Of a stretch of DNA of 6,099 nt, positions 3,371 to 6,099 are shown piece after piece. Position 1 is the stretch's first letter. Each line of letters starts with the position of its first letter. Source of the stretch: Bacillota bacterium (GTDB lineage Bacteria > Bacillota > Clostridia > Christensenellales > QAND01); NCBI GenBank assembly GCA_019415425.1, contig DXZF01000034.1, positions 1 to 6,099 of the forward strand, written 5' to 3'. A model generated the notes under the pieces. That model saw only the letters and a list, made by a program, of their open reading frames with translations. It had not been told where the DNA came from and did not search any database. A program made the translations under genes and the position numbers.

Positions 3371-5881
3371 ATGCGACGCAAACGGAGATTCAGATGGATG
3401 GCGGGGCTCTTTGCCGTGTGGATGCTGCTGCAGGCAAGCGCGTACTGGAATCCGCGCCAGGACGGCTATGCAAGGGCGCAGGGGGAAGAGGCGTTTACCT
3501 ATTCCGTCAGGGGTACGGATGCGACCATTACGGGCTATACCGGCGAAGATCGCGACGTCGTCGTGCCTGAGCAGATAGACGGCATGACGGTTGTGGCGAT
3601 CGGCGGCCGGGCCTTTTATGGCGATGCGATTCGGTCGATCACCTTGCCGGATACCGTGCAGAGCATTGGCAAACGCGCGTTTGCGGGCTGTACGTCGCTC
3701 ATCTCCGTGCAGCTGCCTGCACAATTGCAGACCATAGACGACGAGGCGTTCCAGGGCTGTACGCAGCTGCAGACGCTGTCCCTGCCCGGGCAGCTGCGGG
3801 AAATCGGCAGCAGCGCCTTTGAAAACTGTGCGCAATTGCAGCAGCTGGCGTTGCCGGCCTCGCTCGAAACGCTGGGGGAGGGCGCATTTGCGTATTGCGA
3901 CGCGCTCTCTGTGACGCTGGATGCATCCAATCCGGCCTTTGTGGTGGAACAGGGCGCGCTATACGATGCCGATCGCAAGACGCTGTACCGCTATGACGGC
4001 TCACGCCCGGATGCGTCCTTTGCCGTGCCGGAGGGGGTGGAAGCGATCGATCTGCACGCCTTTACCGGCTGCCCGTCGCTCACGTCCATTTCGTTGCCCA
4101 AGAGCATCAGGACGATGGACGATGCCTTTTACAAGTGCCATGCGCTGCAGCGCGTAGAAGTTGCGCCTGAGAATGCGACGTTTGATTCCCAGCAGGGCGT
4201 ATTGTATCAGCGCAACCCGATGGTGCTGTGGTACTATCCCAGCGGCAAGGCGGATGCACAGTTTGCCCTGCCCGAGGGCTGCGCGCTGATTCAGCCCGCA
4301 CTGCGCAGCGCACAGAAGCTGCAAGTACTGCGCATCCCGCAGACGCTGGTCGAGCAACCGCAGAGCCTTGGGCAGAACTGGGTTTCGCTGAAAAAGGCGT
4401 TGGAACAGAGCGATCTGCCCGCGCTGACGGCGTTTGAGGTGGATGCTGCCAACGCGCGCTACCACAGCGCGCAGGGCGCACTGTACGAAACCGAAAGTGG
4501 AACGCTGCTGCAGGTGCCCAGGCAGCTTGTGGCCGAAACCTTTGCAATCGCACAGGGCACGCAGGCGATTGCCGCAAACGCCTTCAAGGGGTGCACCGGC
4601 ATTGGAACGCTGCAACTGCCCGAGGGGATGCAGGCATTTGCCGCCGGATACCTGGCCCAAACCAATGTGACGGGGATCCATTTGCCTAGCACATTGACAT
4701 CGTTCGACCTTTCGGGCAACCAGCCCGCCTCGCTGCGCCAGGTCACAGTTGCGCAGGGCAACCCGGCGTACATGGCGCGCGATGGACTGCTGTACGTGCG
4801 CGAAACGGAGGGCTGGACCCTGTGCCTCATCCCGGCCAGCCGATCGGGTGTGCGATTGACCGTCCCGCAGGACGTGTACGCCATGGCCCTTTGCCCTGAA
4901 GCGCCGTTTGCATCGCTAAGGCAATTGGAAATTCCGCAACAGGTGCAGGGCGTTTCCATCGATGCGTCGGACGAGGTGCTCGCGGCGCTCACATCCCAGT
5001 TGACCATTTACGGGTGGCCGGATTCCGCTGCGCAGCGCTTTGCGCTGCAAAACGGGATTGCCTTTGTCAGCATGGCGCCCACGCCGACGCCTACGCCGAC
5101 CGTCAAGCCTACGCCGACGGCCACGCTGGCGCCCGGGGAGATTGCGGATGTGCCCGCACTGGTCCACCAACTGTACAGCAGCTTTTTCAAGCGCGATGCG
5201 GATGCCGAGGGCTTTGCGTTCTGGACGCAGGCGCTCAGTCAAGGCCGGTGGACGGCTGCACAGGTGGTGGGCGCATTTGCCACCAGCGACGAGTACCGCG
5301 GCCTGCGCACCGACGATCAGACGTATCTGACCGATGTGTACAGGGCGTGTATGGGCCGTGAGCCGGATGCAGAGGGGTTGGCCTTCTGGCTGGCGCGCTT
5401 GCGCATGGGGTATAGCCGCAACCTGGTGTTGGAACAGATGCTGCACTGCGATGAATTTGTGGATATCTGCAGGGATTGCAAGATCGAATTGGGCCATATT
5501 GCGCTGACGCGCCCGGCCGAACAGTACAGCTGGCTGTGCCCGCTCGTGGCGCAACAGTGCGAGGCGTTTATCGGTGAACTGGTGGATGAGCAGACGTTTG
5601 ACTACCTGGTACAGGGGCTGCAACGCAGAGAGATCAGCGGCGGGGTGCTGACCATGGCCATGGCCGAACTGGGAACGATGCTGAACGGAGAATCCAGCGA
5701 CGCGCAGTTTGTGGCGCAGCTGTACAAGGCGTGCATGGGCCGCGCCGGGGACGCCGAGGGGCTGGTGTTCTGGACCCAGATGCTGCAGCGGGGTGAAACG
5801 CGCCAGACAGTGATGATGCACTTTTTCGTGAGTGAGGAATTCACCACGCTGTGTAGATCACTGGGCATCGATCCGCTGTAA
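3371..5881 (+). CDS. Secreted BspA-like leucine-rich repeat protein with C-terminal DUF4214 repeats
   Basis: An 836-residue exported protein. The ATG at 3371 has GGAGG (3358-3362) eight bases upstream; an upstream in-frame ATG at 3341 has none. Residues 1-36 are a signal peptide: basic start (RRKRRFR), hydrophobic core 10-24, likely cut near ARA (34-36). From about 60 to 560 is a BspA/TpLRR (LRR_5) region. Regular 22-23-residue units have AF.GC at 81, 103, 126, 149 and 172, each followed by a LP..L..I strand, then less regular units at 230, 252 and 404. Four insertions with N..F/Y....G.LY start near 187, 268, 361 and 464. A Thr-Pro linker spans 571-583. Residues 598-828 hold four DUF4214 units. 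There is no LPXTG, SLH domain or C-terminal membrane helix, so the protein is either released or held by an unknown means. LRR proteins of this type often bind host or partner-cell proteins, but the ligand here is unknown. It is probably monocistronic, with a terminator 29 bases downstream. Confidence 0.92.
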   Translation: MRRKRRFRWMAGLFAVWMLLQASAYWNPRQDGYARAQGEEAFTYSVRGTDATITGYTGEDRDVVVPEQIDGMTVVAIGGRAFYGDAIRSITLPDTVQSIGKRAFAGCTSLISVQLPAQLQTIDDEAFQGCTQLQTLSLPGQLREIGSSAFENCAQLQQLALPASLETLGEGAFAYCDALSVTLDASNPAFVVEQGALYDADRKTLYRYDGSRPDASFAVPEGVEAIDLHAFTGCPSLTSISLPKSIRTMDDAFYKCHALQRVEVAPENATFDSQQGVLYQRNPMVLWYYPSGKADAQFALPEGCALIQPALRSAQKLQVLRIPQTLVEQPQSLGQNWVSLKKALEQSDLPALTAFEVDAANARYHSAQGALYETESGTLLQVPRQLVAETFAIAQGTQAIAANAFKGCTGIGTLQLPEGMQAFAAGYLAQTNVTGIHLPSTLTSFDLSGNQPASLRQVTVAQGNPAYMARDGLLYVRETEGWTLCLIPASRSGVRLTVPQDVYAMALCPEAPFASLRQLEIPQQVQGVSIDASDEVLAALTSQLTIYGWPDSAAQRFALQNGIAFVSMAPTPTPTPTVKPTPTATLAPGEIADVPALVHQLYSSFFKRDADAEGFAFWTQALSQGRWTAAQVVGAFATSDEYRGLRTDDQTYLTDVYRACMGREPDAEGLAFWLARLRMGYSRNLVLEQMLHCDEFVDICRDCKIELGHIALTRPAEQYSWLCPLVAQQCEAFIGELVDEQTFDYLVQGLQRREISGGVLTMAMAELGTMLNGESSDAQFVAQLYKACMGRAGDAEGLVFWTQMLQRGETRQTVMMHFFVSEEFTTLCRSLGIDPL
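5081..5119 (+). repeat. Thr-Pro linker encoded by short ACG-CC tandem repeats
   Basis: Imperfect hexamer repeats (ACGCCG / ACGCCT) encode a TPTPTPTVKPTPT stretch (residues 571-583) between the leucine-rich repeats and the DUF4214 part. Such stretches are typical extended, sometimes glycosylated, spacers of secreted proteins. The near-identical hexamers could allow copy-number changes by slippage. Confidence 0.8.
5162..5854 (+). repeat. Four DUF4214 units, one degenerate, in a pair-of-pairs layout
   Basis: Within the surface protein, units begin at residues 598 (VHQLY), 653 (LTDVY), 726 (VAQQC) and 781 (VAQLY). Units 1, 2 and 4 share LY/VY...R..DAEG..FW....L..G......F..S.EF. Unit 3 aligns without gaps to unit 4 but has lost the DAEG and FW residues (DEQT, DY). 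Start-to-start spacings are 55, 73 and 55 residues, as expected if a two-unit block was duplicated. DUF4214 is known from large secreted bacterial proteins; its function is unknown. Confidence 0.75.
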
Positions 5882-5909
5882 GATCGGTTTTACAGGGATC
5901 GCTATGGAA

Positions 5910-5939
5910 AAGAGCGGGCACAAAGGCCCGTTCTTTTTT
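5910..5939 (+). terminator. Intrinsic terminator of the LRR/DUF4214 gene
   Basis: A 10-bp stem (AAGAGCGGGC at 5910-5919 with GCCCGTTCTT at 5926-5935, one G-T pair) with a six-base loop, followed by a run of T to 5939. It lies 29 bases after the stop codon and is a classic rho-independent terminator. Confidence 0.92.
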
Positions 5940-5956
5940 ATAACGCGCAGCAATGA

Positions 5957-5978
5957 ATCTATAAGCAAATCCATAGAT
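5957..5978. repeat. Small inverted repeat in the AT-rich end
   Basis: ATCTAT (5957-5962) and ATAGAT (5973-5978) are perfect inverted copies 10 bases apart. It could be an operator for the downstream transcription unit; six bases in AT-rich DNA can also arise by chance. Nothing else clear is seen in 5940-6005. Confidence 0.25.
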
Positions 5979-6017
5979 CACGTATCAATAGGGGAACACG
6001 ATATGGGAGGAAATTTC

Positions 6018-6077
6018 ATGGGAGAAACAACAAAAAATGATGATATGAATCCTATTATGATTGTATATATGATATAA
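6018..6077 (+). CDS. Possible 19-residue peptide ORF
   Basis: An ATG with a strong GGGAGG (6005-6010) seven bases upstream opens a 19-codon frame, MGETTKNDDMNPIMIVYMI, ending in TAA. The first half is polar and the second hydrophobic. There is no cysteine and no recognised leader-peptide family. It sits in AT-rich DNA unlike the rest of the window, directly before or overlapping a promoter candidate. It may be a real small peptide, a leader ORF for the next gene, or the remnant of a longer gene. The longer frame that reads into it from 5832 crosses the terminator and is not credible. Confidence 0.3.
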   Translation: MGETTKNDDMNPIMIVYMI

Positions 6078-6089
6078 ATGATATATAAT
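6061..6089 (+). promoter_or_regulatory. Promoter candidate for a gene beyond the window
   Basis: TTGTAT (6061-6066, half match to the -35) and a perfect TATAAT (6084-6089) are 17 bases apart. The DNA is very AT-rich, so chance matches are likely, but the exact spacing and perfect -10 make it worth listing. Any product lies to the right of base 6099. Confidence 0.4.
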
Positions 6090-6099
6090 TTTAATACCA

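Noticed and set aside
5081..5119. Short tandem repeats that might suggest a CRISPR or intergenic repeat array
   Set aside because: They are in-frame hexamers encoding a Thr-Pro linker, with no spacers.
4916..5821. Long minus-strand open frame (301 codons) opposite the DUF4214 part
   Set aside because: His/Arg/Gln-rich composition typical of an antisense shadow of GC-rich coding DNA; the plus-strand protein has clear repeats and motifs over the same bases.
5832..6077. 81-codon plus-strand frame across the end of the surface-protein gene
   Set aside because: It overlaps the end of the real gene and runs through the terminator hairpin (the GHKGPFFF part is the translated hairpin and T-run). 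Only its last 19 codons, with their own ribosome binding site, were kept as a weak candidate.

Overview
The window looks like chromosomal DNA of a fairly GC-rich Firmicute, probably a clostridial gut or anaerobic lineage. This is inferred from strong AGGAGG-type ribosome binding sites, a Bacillus/Clostridium-type LexA box, a Cdd1-family gene, and a large BspA-like leucine-rich-repeat surface protein with DUF4214 repeats. I cannot assign a species. All five confident genes look intact. I see no rRNA, tRNA, CRISPR array, transposase or phage gene.

Left part (1-2690) is a DNA-repair block. On the minus strand, rarA (replication-associated recombination ATPase) is followed 28 bp later by a small helix-hairpin-helix Cdd1-family gene, and the pair ends near a strong hairpin at 13-46. 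Divergent from rarA, on the plus strand, lies an AlkD-like DNA alkylation repair gene. The 161-bp gap between the two start codons holds two overlapping, oppositely directed promoter candidates and a palindrome, GAACAAATGTTC, that fits the core of the Gram-positive LexA (SOS) box. The three genes may therefore form a small damage-responsive divergon under one operator. That is the most interesting regulatory hypothesis here.

Middle part (2655-3340): a bidirectional hairpin terminator separates the alkylation repair gene from a convergent non-heme ferritin gene on the minus strand. The ferritin has all expected ferroxidase residues and most likely uses a GTG start. Its leader carries a strong hairpin, and its promoter candidate interleaves with that of the next gene.

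Right part (3371-5881) is one large plus-strand gene for a secreted 836-residue protein: signal peptide, BspA/TpLRR leucine-rich repeats with beta-hairpin-like insertions, a Thr-Pro linker, and four DUF4214 units (one degenerate) arranged as two pairs. It ends at a clear intrinsic terminator. The last ~160 bases are much more AT-rich and hold only a possible 19-codon ORF with a good ribosome binding site and a promoter candidate pointing out of the window.
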